DNA of 64,000 nt from assembly GCA_031292485.1 (NCBI GenBank), contig JARLHA010000047.1, forward strand, positions 1 to 64,000, written 5' to 3'. A model generated the notes under the pieces. It had not been told where the DNA came from. It saw only the letters and a program-made list of their open reading frames with translations, and searched no databases. A program made the translations under genes and the position numbers. This document shows, piece after piece, positions 50,772 through 60,618 of the stretch (its first letter is position 1; each line of letters starts with the position of its first letter). Source of the stretch: Mucilaginibacter sp. Its GTDB lineage: Bacteria > Bacteroidota > Bacteroidia > Sphingobacteriales > Sphingobacteriaceae.

Positions 50772-52052
50772 TTATTTGTTAAAAAAAGGGGTCCCTGTAA
50801 CGTAATTAAGTTGTTCGAGCGTTACAACCCGGTTCAACTCAAGCGTATTTAATTGCAGGGTATTTGTTTTATAGGAGTCGTAAAAATCAAGGAACTCCAA
50901 TAAACCAATATTCCTTTTTTCATAGTTCTTAAAAACTTCCTGTATCAGGTGGTTAAAATTTTGTTTAAACTGCGGGTCGAAACTGTTGTACAATTTTTCG
51001 AGCCGGAGGGCGCCGCGGTAATCGGTCGCCAGGTCACTTTGCAGTTGATCCTGCTGGCTTTGCAATTGCACCTTGCTTTGGTCAATAGCGATACGGGCTT
51101 GTTTGATATTCCCCTGGTTGCGGTTAAAAAAAGGCAGGTTAAACTCCACGCCTGCGCCAACGAAATTAGTGCCGTAACTGCCATATTTATCATAATTAAC
51201 AGACAGGGAGAAATCGGGAACTGCGGTTGCCTTTTGTAGCTGCAGGTTCATGTTGTTGTAATCAACGTTAATTTTAGCCAGCCTGAGGTCATAACGGTTT
51301 GAATAGGCTGAATCGAGCAGCGCCTGGTAGGATACCATTTCCACAATACTCTTCCCGTCAAGATTATAATTATATACTGGCTGGATATAGGTACCCGGGC
51401 TGGCCTTTATCAGCATCTTAAATTCGCTTTGCACCGTATCAATGCCCACCAGCAAGTTGTTATATTCAGCCTGCAGGGTATACAGTTGCGACTGGATCCG
51501 CAGCACTTCCTTTTCGGCAACATTTCCTTTGATGTATTGCTCTTTAAAAACAGTTAAGGCTTTTGACAAAGAAGTAATCTCGTCATTATATACTTTTGCC
51601 GATTGCTCCTGGAAATAAATATTGTAAAAATCATTCCTGAGCGTGAACTTCAATGTACGGAGCAGGTCGAAAAACTGGTATTTAGCCTGATCGACGCCCA
51701 TTTTTGCCAGCTGTATATTCTTATTCCGCTTTCCGGCGGTTGTAAAAAGCTGTGAAACACTGAACGCCTGGTCCTTAAAAGCCGGCCCTTGTGTTACATC
51801 ATTGGTATGGATTCCGTTATTGAAACTAAAATCAGGATTTGGAAATAAGCGGGCTGTGATTACCTGTGCCCCTGCGTTATCAATATTGTAACGCTGTATA
51901 ATAATTTGCAGGTTATTTTTCAGGAACAACTCTTCAGCTTGTGTAATGCTAAGCTTTAAAGTATCCGGCGCCCCTTGTGCATAGGCGCTGAAAACCGTAA
52001 ATAATAAGCAAAAGGAAATCAGGAATAAAGGACGAATAGCTATTTTAAACAT
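50772..52052 (-). CDS. TolC-family outer membrane efflux protein (CzcC-like)
   Basis: 426 residues with a signal peptide (LLFTVFSAYAQG) and the two helical repeats of outer-membrane efflux proteins (ITQAEELFLKNNLQIIIQRY; QDQLQSDLATDYRGALRLEK). It forms the outer membrane channel for the pump at 46425. It follows the kinase gene by 75 bases. Confidence 0.87.
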   Translation of the reverse strand: MFKIAIRPLFLISFCLLFTVFSAYAQGAPDTLKLSITQAEELFLKNNLQIIIQRYNIDNAGAQVITARLFPNPDFSFNNGIHTNDVTQGPAFKDQAFSVSQLFTTAGKRNKNIQLAKMGVDQAKYQFFDLLRTLKFTLRNDFYNIYFQEQSAKVYNDEITSLSKALTVFKEQYIKGNVAEKEVLRIQSQLYTLQAEYNNLLVGIDTVQSEFKMLIKASPGTYIQPVYNYNLDGKSIVEMVSYQALLDSAYSNRYDLRLAKINVDYNNMNLQLQKATAVPDFSLSVNYDKYGSYGTNFVGAGVEFNLPFFNRNQGNIKQARIAIDQSKVQLQSQQDQLQSDLATDYRGALRLEKLYNSFDPQFKQNFNHLIQEVFKNYEKRNIGLLEFLDFYDSYKTNTLQLNTLELNRVVTLEQLNYVTGTPFFNK

Positions 52053-52127
52053 ATTAGTACAGATGGCACAAAGTTAAACCACCTGTATTAAAGCTAAATT
52101 AAAGGGAGATTAGAATACGGTTAGAAT

Positions 52128-53486
52128 TTACCGCTTGAATTGAACAGTAACCACCGTATGTTTATCGGGAATTGAGTTGACCGAAATAGCGCCATTAAAC
52201 AGGCTGATTATTTTGTAGGTAACATACAAACCTATGCCACTGCCATTATACCCGTCAACATTTTTTCCGCGGTAAAACGACTTGAAAATTTTAGCGATCT
52301 CATCGGGTAATATACCGATGCCCGTATCTGTAATGGTGATCATCATTTCTTTTTCGTCCGCATAAAAATCGCATTGCACGGGTTTATTCCGCGAAAATTT
52401 ATACGCGTTGCCAATGATATTATTAAGCGCAATGGCCAGCAATGATTTGTTTGCCGTAAGCTGCAATTTTTCGTGATCCTCCGGCAAGTTCAATATATTG
52501 ATGTTAAACATCCCTTTGCCTTTTTTTGCCAGCCAATAGTCATTCAGCTCCCATATCAATTCATCCATAGCCACCGGCTTAAGGGCCGGCTGGGTATAGT
52601 TCATATCAACATTTGCCAATTCCAGCAGTACAGTAATAGTGCCGTTCAGCCGTTCAGCATCCGTTAATACCGATTGCAATACCTGTTCATATTCGTCATG
52701 AGAACGCAGTTTATTTAAGGCGATCTCGATTTCACCTATAATGGTTGTTATGGGAGTCCTTAACTCATGTGAGGCATTAATCACGAAGGTTTGCTGCAGT
52801 TCGAACGCGTTTTCAAGGTGTTCCAGTAACTTGTTAAAATTATGCGCGAGCGCGCTTATTTCATCCTTTCCTTTACCTTCATCAACGCGCAAACTCAGGT
52901 TTCCCGCGCTTACCTTCCGCATTTGATCAATAACTTTATCCATAGGCTGTAATGCTTTTTGAGCAAACCACCGGCTAATAAGGAACAAGCCAGCCGTTAC
53001 ACTTATCAAAAGTATCGCCATACTTTCAATCAGGTCCGTTGTTCTTTTATTCCCTTCTACATCAATAGCCGAAACCAGGATCACAAAGTTGCCCTGGTTA
53101 TCGTAATAATAAATCCCCGCGTTTTGTCTTCCTCTTTCGGCAAATTCAATTTGTTTTCTTTTCCGAACTTCGTTTATTAGCGATGGCGCCCAAAACTGTT
53201 TCTTTTCATTTATAAAAGCGGCCTGGTTTTTATCGTTATAAAATCTTATCACCTCATTGGGCAGGGCCTGCAGGTACCTCACTTTCACATGGATTAACGA
53301 GTCGGCTGAAATTTCATCAGCCTCAAGGTAACGCTGTGCGGCAATATATGCCCGTACCATTAAGTGGTCGTAGAAATCGGATTTGACCAGGGAATTAAAA
53401 GTAATACAAATTGCCACTTCTACAATTAACAGCACTGTCGCACTTATGGCGGTAAAATAAAGCGATAGCCTGTTCCTTATTTTCAT
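52128..53486 (-). CDS. Sensor histidine kinase (CusS-like)
   Basis: 452 residues. TM1 is at about 11-31, a periplasmic sensing region at 32-153, TM2 at 154-173, and HAMP at about 174-228. The phospho-acceptor His240 is in NASHELRTP. An HATPase domain follows (NIIGNAYKFSRN; DTGIGI; GSGIGLYVTYKI). Its position upstream of metal efflux genes, with an OmpR-type regulator, suggests it senses periplasmic metal. The sensing ligand is inferred from context only. Confidence 0.9.
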   Translation of the reverse strand: MKIRNRLSLYFTAISATVLLIVEVAICITFNSLVKSDFYDHLMVRAYIAAQRYLEADEISADSLIHVKVRYLQALPNEVIRFYNDKNQAAFINEKKQFWAPSLINEVRKRKQIEFAERGRQNAGIYYYDNQGNFVILVSAIDVEGNKRTTDLIESMAILLISVTAGLFLISRWFAQKALQPMDKVIDQMRKVSAGNLSLRVDEGKGKDEISALAHNFNKLLEHLENAFELQQTFVINASHELRTPITTIIGEIEIALNKLRSHDEYEQVLQSVLTDAERLNGTITVLLELANVDMNYTQPALKPVAMDELIWELNDYWLAKKGKGMFNINILNLPEDHEKLQLTANKSLLAIALNNIIGNAYKFSRNKPVQCDFYADEKEMMITITDTGIGILPDEIAKIFKSFYRGKNVDGYNGSGIGLYVTYKIISLFNGAISVNSIPDKHTVVTVQFKR

Positions 53487-53575
53487 TGTCTCTAACTATT
53501 TGCCGGAGTTGCTTCCCGGTAAGCCTTTCTCTGGTATCCTGTTTTTAGGCAGATAAATACCAATATAGAAATTAT

Positions 53576-54259
53576 CTATTTATCTGTCTTTAAAACATAG
53601 CCCATCCCTATAACGGTATGGATTAATTTATTTTTGTATCCCTTTTCAATTTTATTGCGCAAATAATTTACGTATACGTCGATAAAATTAGTACCCGTAT
53701 CAAAATCAATTTTCCAAACCTTTTCAGCAATATATTCGCGGGATAATACTTTATTGGGATGCCGGAGAAATAGCTCAAGCAGGGTAAACTCCTTTGCGGT
53801 TAATGAAACCTGTTTGCCTGCCCTTTCGGCGATATTGCTCCAGGTGTCTAATTTCAGGTCGTCAAATTCAAGGATATGTTCTTCTGTATCATTCACAATT
53901 TTCCTTCTCAGTAAGGCTTCAATGCGCGCCAGCAATTCAATAAAGTGAAACGGCTTCACCAAATAATCATCGGCTCCGGCCTTTAATCCTGACACCTTGT
54001 TTTGAACCTGGTCCAACGCGGTAAGCATCATGATGGGTGTTTTAGTATCTGATTGCCGAATTTGCCTGCACAGCTCAATGCCGTTGATATCGGGCAGCAT
54101 TACATCAAGAATCAGCAGATCAAAATCAGTTGTTTGCAGCATTGCTTTTGCTGAGGCACCGTCCTTAGCCGTTTTAACCTTATAGTTATGTTCTTCAAGC
54201 CCCTTGCAGATAAAGGCTGCTACTTTTTGCTCATCTTCAACTAAACAGATAATGGCCAT
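53576..54259 (-). CDS. OmpR-family response regulator (CusR-like)
   Basis: 227 residues. The receiver domain has the phospho-accepting Asp52 (LLILDVMLPD) and Lys105-type VKPFHF. The winged-helix output domain ends NKLIHTVIGMGYVLK. It probably activates the efflux operon downstream. It is encoded 89 bases upstream of its kinase. Confidence 0.92.
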   Translation of the reverse strand: MAIICLVEDEQKVAAFICKGLEEHNYKVKTAKDGASAKAMLQTTDFDLLILDVMLPDINGIELCRQIRQSDTKTPIMMLTALDQVQNKVSGLKAGADDYLVKPFHFIELLARIEALLRRKIVNDTEEHILEFDDLKLDTWSNIAERAGKQVSLTAKEFTLLELFLRHPNKVLSREYIAEKVWKIDFDTGTNFIDVYVNYLRNKIEKGYKNKLIHTVIGMGYVLKTDK

Positions 54260-54281
54260 AATAACAAATATGAGGAATATT

Positions 54282-54314
54282 TTGGATGCCGGACGTTCGA
54301 TTTCGGATTTTAAT
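54282..54314. repeat. Single arm of ATTTCGG-type heptamers
   Basis: GGATGCC, GGACGTTCG, ATTTCGG, ATTTTAA lie in the spacer between the LytTR and OmpR regulator genes. They use the same unit as the hairpin at 49557-49660. Confidence 0.5.
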
Positions 54315-54347
54315 GAAGTTATAATGTCTGAACAAAGATTCGTGGGA

Positions 54348-55058
54348 TTAGAATATCCTTTGCTGTATCACTGCCATAAACCTGTCTTTAAATTTTTCGC
54401 TTATGGGTATTTGTTTATTGGCGATATAAATGTGGTTATCCTGTATTTTGTTCAGTTGTTTGGTATTTACGATGTACGAATTATGCACCCTTACAAACGG
54501 TGGCGCCAGTTGCTCATCAATATCTTTTAACCGGCGGTAGATCAATAGCTGGCTGGCTGCCGTAACAACGCGTACATATTCTTTTTCACCCTCAAAATAT
54601 TGAATGTCTTCCAGCAGGATTCGTCTCAATTCCCTCCCCGATTTTACAAAAAAATACTCGCGGCCTGCCGGGCTTAACAATTTTTCATTGTCGCCCCTGC
54701 TGCTGAAATAGGCTTCGATCTTTTGCATTGCGGCAAGGAATCGTTTCAGGGTGATCGGCTTTAGTAAATAATCTATTGTTTGAAAAGTATAACTTTCGGC
54801 AGCATATTCGGAATAAGCAGTGGTAAACACTATTTTGGTTTCTTTTGACAGCAGGCCGGCCAGTTCCATACCTGTAAGCTGGGGCATGTTGATATCGAGG
54901 AAAATAAAATCCGGTTTGTGATTTTTCAAAAAAGCCATCGCCTCCAGTGCGTCATAACACTTGGCTAAAAGCTGCCATTTGGTATTCTGGTTAACCAGGA
55001 TCTCCAGCAGGTTTACCGCATTTGGCTCATCATCAATTATGATACAACTTAAATTCAT
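54348..55058 (-). CDS. LytTR-family response regulator
   Basis: 236 residues. The receiver domain has Asp55 (FIFLDINMPQ) and LLKPITLKRF. A LytTR DNA-binding domain follows (EYFFVKSGRELRRILLEDIQYFEGEKEYVRV is split by its motif; FVRVHNSYIVN). It overlaps the kinase gene upstream by four bases, so the two form one two-component unit. Confidence 0.9.
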   Translation of the reverse strand: MNLSCIIIDDEPNAVNLLEILVNQNTKWQLLAKCYDALEAMAFLKNHKPDFIFLDINMPQLTGMELAGLLSKETKIVFTTAYSEYAAESYTFQTIDYLLKPITLKRFLAAMQKIEAYFSSRGDNEKLLSPAGREYFFVKSGRELRRILLEDIQYFEGEKEYVRVVTAASQLLIYRRLKDIDEQLAPPFVRVHNSYIVNTKQLNKIQDNHIYIANKQIPISEKFKDRFMAVIQQRIF

Positions 55059-56073
55059 ACTAAAGGAACTTTTAAAAAAGCGATGAAATAATTTCCCTCG
55101 TTTATGATATTCAGCTCGAAGTTATCGCCATATAATAAATTAAGCCGTTTGCGCAGGTTTTTTATGCCAAAGCCAGTATGTTCGGCTGCGCCAGGCAAAT
55201 CGTATACCCGGTTTTTAGTTTGAAAATGCAGGTAACCGTCGTGCTGCACCAAAGACAATTCGATTTTGTTTTCGCTGCGTGATTTGTCGACGCCGTGCTT
55301 GAAAATATTTTCTACAAAGGTCATCAGGAGCATGGGCGGGATCCGGATCTCGGTATTACCTTCTTTTATAAAATCGAGGTCAATTTCATGCCTCATCCTG
55401 ATCTTTTCGAGTGCGATATAATTCTCCAGAAACTGAATCTCGGTGCTTAGCGAAACTTCGTCCCTGGGGCTTTCGTCAACAAAATAGCGCATTATATCTG
55501 ATAAGCGCTCAATTAGTTTCGCAGTCCGCGGGGCCTCCCGGTAGGCTTCGTAATAAATATTATTGAGTGTGTTGAATAAAAAGTGCGGCTGTACCTGTGA
55601 CTTTAATAGATTTAACTCCGCCTGGCTTTTTTGCACCAGTATTTTTTCAGATTGCCGTTTCAGCTCAAAATAGGCCAGCGCCATCCGAAAAATAAAGCTA
55701 AGCATATAGGTTAACAAACCCGCCACCGTAAAATTAATGATCGCTTCCAGCGTCATTTTATCGGGCATGTTGGGGTAATAGGCATTATATAAAGCCGTAA
55801 GTGAATACCCCTTGATACCCCCGCCACAGTTACCAGTATCACTACACAAATAACATAGGCTGCTTTTTGTCCTTTTTCATATAAAAGCGGAAACAGGAAA
55901 CTGATGTTCCCATAAATTACGATGGCATAAAACGAGATATTAATCAACGTATAAAGGCAGGCGTGCAAAAATCCGCCTTCGGGAAGTATGGAAAAAAAGA
56001 TGATCAAAAAAACCGCTATCCAAACCAGCCATTGTAAGCGGATGATCGTAGGCATCCTTTCAATAAAATTCAT
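55055..56073 (-). pseudogene. LytS-type sensor histidine kinase, frameshifted
   Basis: Two overlapping frames together make one kinase. The first (start 56073) encodes three or four membrane helices and runs to VAGVSRGI near 55810. The second (ending 55055) encodes the last helix, QPHFLFNTLNNIYYEAY with the phospho-acceptor His, and the HATPase domain (MTFVENIFKHGV; GFGIKNLRKRL). The span is 1019 bases; one more G in the five-base run at 55818-55822 gives a 339-residue kinase with the join VAGGIKGYS. The frame 55055-55849 could still give a soluble kinase core. A sequence error is the likely alternative. Confidence 0.8.
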
Positions 56074-56416
56074 TTTTAAATTTACAAAGCTTTTTTATTT
56101 CAGCTAACTGTTTTCAATAAACTGGCGGGTTTATTTAACGGATTCGATTCATGCTGGCATTGCAACCCACATTATAATCTATAGGGTAACAGTTACATGG
56201 CAAAGCTGTTGTAACATAAAGCTAATGTCCGCCGGGGTCGACCCGCCCGGTCAACACGGTGCATTTTGCCCCTTCCCAACTATTCATAATATTGATTTTA
56301 TCCACCAATCGGTTAAAAACACCAGCCTTACTATTGAATTGTTTTGCCCTTTCGTGGATTAAGCGCCAGTTTTAAATTGAAAAATTATTCAAACAAGATA
56401 CTTAACACTTTTGATC
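56074..56416. other. 343-bp gap with no recognised feature
   Basis: It separates the divergent kinase and DUF2911 genes and should hold both promoters. No full TAnnTTTG match with good placement, hairpin or RNA gene was recognised. Confidence 0.4.
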
Positions 56417-57535
56417 ATGAAAAAAATATTGATGGCCGTTTTTATGGCTGCAATTTTCCAGTTTGCCTTTACCGGCACTTCTGTAGCCCAACTCACCAGC
56501 CTGCCTGACGCCGGCAACAGGCGGGCAACCATTAGCGAAGGGATTGGTATTACCGATGTAACCATTCATTACAACCGCCCCCATGTTAAAGGCCGTGAAG
56601 GACATATTTGGGGGCAGCTGGTCCCTCCCGGCTATGTCGACCAGGGATTTGGGACTTCAAAAGCAGCACCGTGGCGTGCGGGGGCAAATGAAAACACCTG
56701 GATTGAATTCTCAACAGTTGTAACGATAGAAGGGCAGCCTTTACCTGCTGGCAAGTATGGCTTTTTTGTGGCCTATGATCCGGACGAGTGCACGGTCATC
56801 TTCTCAAAAAATTATACTTCCTGGGGCAGCTTCTTTTATAAACCTGAAGAGGATGCACTGCGGGTAAAAGTAAAACCAATTGCTGCAGACAAAAGTGTGG
56901 AGTGGCTGAAATATGAATTTACCGACCAAACACCCAACAGCGCTGTTGTACAACTGCAATGGGAAAAACTGATCATTCCTTTTAAAGTTGAGGTGGATGT
57001 TGTCGGCACACAACTCACATCCTTCAGGAAAGAATTACGGAGCGACAAGGGTTTTACATGGGAAAGCTGGGACCAGGCGGCCGCATTTTGCGCACAGCAT
57101 AAAACTAACCTGGATGAAGCTCTATTATGGGCTGACCAGGCAACAGGTGCAGATTTCGGCGGTAGCCAAAGCTTCCAGGCATGGAGTACCAAAGCGATGG
57201 TGCTTGACAGTTTAGGCCGGAATACAGAAGCTGCTGAAACAATGAAAAAAGCACTTCCGTATGGCAGTATTAATGAATTGTACTTTTATGCAAGAGGATT
57301 GACACGGGCAAAAAAGGGTAAAGAAGCTTTTGATGTGTTCAAGCTGAACTATGATAAGCACCCTGATGAGTTTTTGACCAATGCCGGTATGGCAAGGGGC
57401 TATTCAGCCATAGGAGACTATAAAAAAGCACTTTCTTATGCCCAAAAGGCCAGGACGCAGGCAACAGGCACTTTCAACATTAATACCATGGACAAGATGA
57501 TCAAAAATCTGCAGGATGGTAAGGATGTGAATTAG
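56417..57535 (+). CDS. DUF2911 protein with TPR tail
   Basis: About 372 residues with a signal peptide (MAVFMAAIFQFAFTGTSVAQ). The DUF2911 domain fills residues 30-180 (VTIHYNRPHVKGREGHIWGQLVPPG; WRAGANENTWIEFS). The C-terminal half has helical TPR-like repeats (LDSLGRNTEAAETMKKAL; AMARGYSAIGDYKKALSYAQKA without the first residue). DUF2911 proteins are common periplasmic proteins of Bacteroidota with no known reaction. The ATG at 56417 is preferred over the TTG two codons earlier. Confidence 0.8.
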   Translation: MKKILMAVFMAAIFQFAFTGTSVAQLTSLPDAGNRRATISEGIGITDVTIHYNRPHVKGREGHIWGQLVPPGYVDQGFGTSKAAPWRAGANENTWIEFSTVVTIEGQPLPAGKYGFFVAYDPDECTVIFSKNYTSWGSFFYKPEEDALRVKVKPIAADKSVEWLKYEFTDQTPNSAVVQLQWEKLIIPFKVEVDVVGTQLTSFRKELRSDKGFTWESWDQAAAFCAQHKTNLDEALLWADQATGADFGGSQSFQAWSTKAMVLDSLGRNTEAAETMKKALPYGSINELYFYARGLTRAKKGKEAFDVFKLNYDKHPDEFLTNAGMARGYSAIGDYKKALSYAQKARTQATGTFNINTMDKMIKNLQDGKDVN

Positions 57536-57665
57536 GTTAGTGATTAGAGACTAGAGATTAGAACAAGTCGGGAAAGCCCGGAAGAAAGGGGCCGTTCATC
57601 TTTTAAAAAATGACTCAATGACCGAATGACGCGCAGCAAATGACCTAATGACAAATGATCAATGA
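57536..57665. repeat. Two runs of short tandem units before the PD40 gene
   Basis: The first run is GTTAGTG, ATTAGAG, ACTAGAG, ATTAGAA in 7-base steps (57536-57565). The second is AATGACTC, AATGACCG, then AATGACCT, AATGACA, AATGATC, AATGACT (57608-57668). The start codon of the next gene lies within the last unit. Confidence 0.6.
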
Positions 57666-58651
57666 CTAACATACATTTTATTTACTGGCTTTTACGGGAA
57701 GCTATTTTAGGGGTGTTCATCACCTGGTGCACCATTTTTTCATCGTTCGGGCAAAGTACCCAACCTTCGGTAGTGCCGCAAAATGTAATTGATACAGGCG
57801 CACGGCCCCTCGTATTTGCACCCGGCGTTGTTTCAACGCCTTTTGAAGAGGCGGCGGCGACATTTTCGCCCGATGGCGATACGGTTTACTTTTGCCAGGG
57901 AACCATTTATAATTCGGTATGCTATTCAAAAAAGATTGATGGTAAATGGACCAGGCCCGAAGTAGCTCCATTTTCGGGGCAATACAGCGATTGGGACCCT
58001 GTTTTGAGCCCCGATGGCAAACGCCTGATTTTTGTTTCGAGCCGGCCGCCAGATGATAAATCTTTAATTAAACCTAAAAAGAGAACTCATCTGTGGTATG
58101 CCGATCATTTGCGGGGTGATACATGGTCGGCGCCGCATTTGCTGGACGCATCATTTAACACCGACAGTGTAAATAATTTTGCGCCCTCGATAAGCCGTTC
58201 AGGAACTATTTGCTTCTGTTCGAGGGGCCGTGACGGACACAGCGGAATGGGCAGCTATTGTGCCAAATGGCTGCGCGGCCATTATGAGACGCCAAAACTG
58301 ATGGCCTTAAACGGGGACGAGGAAACACAGGACCCTTTTATAGCGCCGGATGAAAGCTATATCATCTTTGTGAGCGGCAACAATGAACTCTATATCAGTT
58401 TCAGAAATGGCGATCGCTGGACTGCCGGGCAAAAATTAGGGCCACAGGTTAACAACGGAGATGGCATTTGGGACCCCACCGTATCGCCCGATGGCAAAAT
58501 GCTTTACTATACTTCAGCCCGCGTTAAGGGATTTTACATGCGCGATCCGAAAGGGCCTCCATTGAATTACAATGGCCTGGAAAAAGAAATGCAAAGCATT
58601 TTTAACGGCAGGGGGAATATTTTGATGATACCTGTTAATTTAAAAAAATAG
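57662..58651 (+). CDS. Secreted PD40/TolB-like beta-propeller protein
   Basis: 329 residues. An N-terminal hydrophobic signal (AILGVFITWCTIFSSFGQ) is followed by repeated PD40 blades: AAATFSPDGDTVYFC, DPVLSPDGKRLIFVSS, APSISRSGTICFCS, DPFIAPDESYIIFVS, DPTVSPDGKMLYYTS. The fold is a TolB-like propeller that probably binds proteins or glycans in the periplasm. No enzyme motif is visible. Confidence 0.75.
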   Translation: MTNIHFIYWLLREAILGVFITWCTIFSSFGQSTQPSVVPQNVIDTGARPLVFAPGVVSTPFEEAAATFSPDGDTVYFCQGTIYNSVCYSKKIDGKWTRPEVAPFSGQYSDWDPVLSPDGKRLIFVSSRPPDDKSLIKPKKRTHLWYADHLRGDTWSAPHLLDASFNTDSVNNFAPSISRSGTICFCSRGRDGHSGMGSYCAKWLRGHYETPKLMALNGDEETQDPFIAPDESYIIFVSGNNELYISFRNGDRWTAGQKLGPQVNNGDGIWDPTVSPDGKMLYYTSARVKGFYMRDPKGPPLNYNGLEKEMQSIFNGRGNILMIPVNLKK

Positions 58652-58711
58652 GGGTGGCATAAACGACCGCCCCGAAGTTGAGAACGAAATTATATTTCGG
58701 ACAATTAAATC

Positions 58712-58782
58712 TCTGCATCGCTCTCTCTGCGCTTGCTGTAGTAAAAAGTTAACTACAAAGGGCGCCGAGGACGCACAGAGAC
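58712..58782. repeat. Diverged copy of the left-edge inverted repeat
   Basis: CTCTCTCTGCG...TAGTAAAAAGTTAACTA...GCGCCGAGGACGCACAGAGA resembles the arrangement at 1-95. The arms are CTCT-GCG against CGCACAGAGA. No coding is seen. Confidence 0.45.
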
Positions 58783-58879
58783 TATTGCTTTGAACACTTC
58801 CGAAATAGCCGGGGAGGCCAGGGGGGATAGAAACTTGTTGTTTTTTTCATTCATCTCGGTCATTAATTAAACTATTGAA

Positions 58880-59296
58880 GTGTTGCTCCTCATCGCCACA
58901 TTAATTGCCGGCGGGCTGTTAAGCTGCTTTATAAAAGTTAAGTTTAAGGTTGTTTATAATCTTGCCCGGGTATATTTTTTTGTGGCGATGCTGGTCGGTG
59001 TGAGTTCATGGCTGTTTTTTTGTGCGGCCTTTAACAATACTTTTATCAGCAGGGTGCTGCAGCTTGCAATAAGTTGTTTCGGGTTGATGGGATATTTGAT
59101 ATTGGGCTATTTGCTGATGAATATATTTTTAACCCTTACTTTGGCAGACACGGATGAGCGGCAGGCGGGAAAGATCACAAGCTTAACCCAATTGGGCATC
59201 TGTATTTTAACCGGCTTTACATTTATTACCCAAAGCTTTTGGAAGAATGAAAATATCGGTAAAATGTGCTGCTTTTTTTCCACTTCGTTTTTGTAA
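58880..59296 (+). CDS. Hypothetical four-helix membrane protein
   Basis: 138 residues starting at GTG. Four hydrophobic segments (about 1-16, 24-48, 55-80 and 95-115) and a short polar loop with DTDERQAGKITSLTQ. The family is not recognised. The C-terminal tail (MCCFFSTSFL) looks atypical and may result from a late frameshift. Coding is likely from the helix pattern, but the start is unsure. Confidence 0.5.
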   Translation: MLLLIATLIAGGLLSCFIKVKFKVVYNLARVYFFVAMLVGVSSWLFFCAAFNNTFISRVLQLAISCFGLMGYLILGYLLMNIFLTLTLADTDERQAGKITSLTQLGICILTGFTFITQSFWKNENIGKMCCFFSTSFL

Positions 59297-59742
59297 ACCC
59301 TGCGTAAAATGTACTGAAGGGCAGCAGAAGCAAAAGCGGAGGACAGAATTTAAAGTGATTGATAATTGAGTTTCTAATAGGGTATATCAAAGAATTGCTT
59401 GGCTAATGGTAATGGCATGAATTTCGGTTTGTTGGTGAAAAACACCAACAAAGGCACAGTAAAAAATCAACTACAAACTATAATTTACTATAATTTAACT
59501 ATCATTTGGGTGGATTTTAGTTCCATTTTTAGCGATAAAATAGGTTGAAAAGTATAATTCACTACCATTAAAGGTTAATTATGTTCCATAAAATGGTATT
59601 TATTAAAAATAGAATGTTGTTTTTAGAAAGCCTCTTCTGTTACCCAGTTTTAACTGATAATTGCAGAGGGGAACTTTTTTGATTTTATTTTAAAATTTCC
59701 TATCCTAAATTATTATATAAAGATAATTTGACTGCCTTGAAT
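59297..59742. other. 446-bp AT-rich gap at the edge of the polysaccharide-type region
   Basis: No gene was recognised. Base composition becomes clearly more AT-rich from here to the right end. CCTCT...AGAGG near 59631-59668 is a weak hairpin that might end the minus-strand transcript. No att-like duplication or tRNA was found. Confidence 0.4.
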
Positions 59743-60612
59743 TCATGCTTTGTTTATCGAATCAAAATGACGAATAGTTTCAACTGTATTTTGAATGTTA
59801 GCTTTAGACGAGGCGCCGAAAAGTATTGATTCAATATTAGGTAAATTACACACGTATTCAATCGCTTCTTTGGGATGAATTGCACCTCCACCTAATACCT
59901 GCATGGCTATAGCCCTGAATTGACGTGTTTTTAACGTTTCTTCATAAAGATCTTTACCTCCTGACATTCTGAATCCAACTTTATTAATAGACGAACAGAT
60001 AATTGGATTTTTTACGCCACCATCCTCCAGTACATCTAAAAGTTTAGGCATATTCATGGTTATAAAACCAGCCTCTGCATTGTATTTCTTTTTTACATAA
60101 TTGTAAAAACCAATAAGAATTTCATCAGCATGCAAACCTAAAAACAAATCGGTAATTACATTTTGCAGAAAAATAACCGGCGTATTTACACCTTTAAACA
60201 TTTTCATTTCCGCATCCACCAGTAATTCCATTATCGACAGAAAATCTTTAGACAGGTATGCAACCCCTCCTTTTAAAATTGAGCCAAACAAATTGCCGGG
60301 CACATATTGTTTGATAGTACCTGCAATGCCCAATTCCGTTACAGCATTAGCATATTTATGTGCATAAGGCATACAAGGGTATATCTTAAAATCCTTATAC
60401 TTCTCAGGGTCATTTCTTACTATTTCACAAATATTAGCAATACGGTCATGTGTGGTACACATAAAGGTATTTATACCAAAAGACCTTGCTTCATCAAGCG
60501 TTTTTATAATTGCGCTGTCTTCTCTGAACTTGATAGATTGAGATCTTGACTTTTCGTCAGAAATATGATTAACAGCGAAAAACTGATTATCTCCAAATAG
60601 AATTCTTTCCAT
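59743..60612 (-). CDS. TIM-barrel protein, aldo/keto-reductase-like
   Basis: 289 residues. The C-terminal segment AIAMQVLGGGAIHPKEAIEYV...NIESILFGASSKANIQNTV looks like the cofactor-binding end of aldo/keto reductases, and the N-terminus (ILFGDNQFFAVNH; EARSFGINTFMCTTHD) fits a barrel. The classical catalytic Tyr/His tetrad is not evident. It lies six bases after a Gfo/Idh oxidoreductase gene in an apparent sugar-modification unit. The exact function is unknown. Confidence 0.55.
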   Translation of the reverse strand: MERILFGDNQFFAVNHISDEKSRSQSIKFREDSAIIKTLDEARSFGINTFMCTTHDRIANICEIVRNDPEKYKDFKIYPCMPYAHKYANAVTELGIAGTIKQYVPGNLFGSILKGGVAYLSKDFLSIMELLVDAEMKMFKGVNTPVIFLQNVITDLFLGLHADEILIGFYNYVKKKYNAEAGFITMNMPKLLDVLEDGGVKNPIICSSINKVGFRMSGGKDLYEETLKTRQFRAIAMQVLGGGAIHPKEAIEYVCNLPNIESILFGASSKANIQNTVETIRHFDSINKA

Positions 60613-60618
60613 TATACT

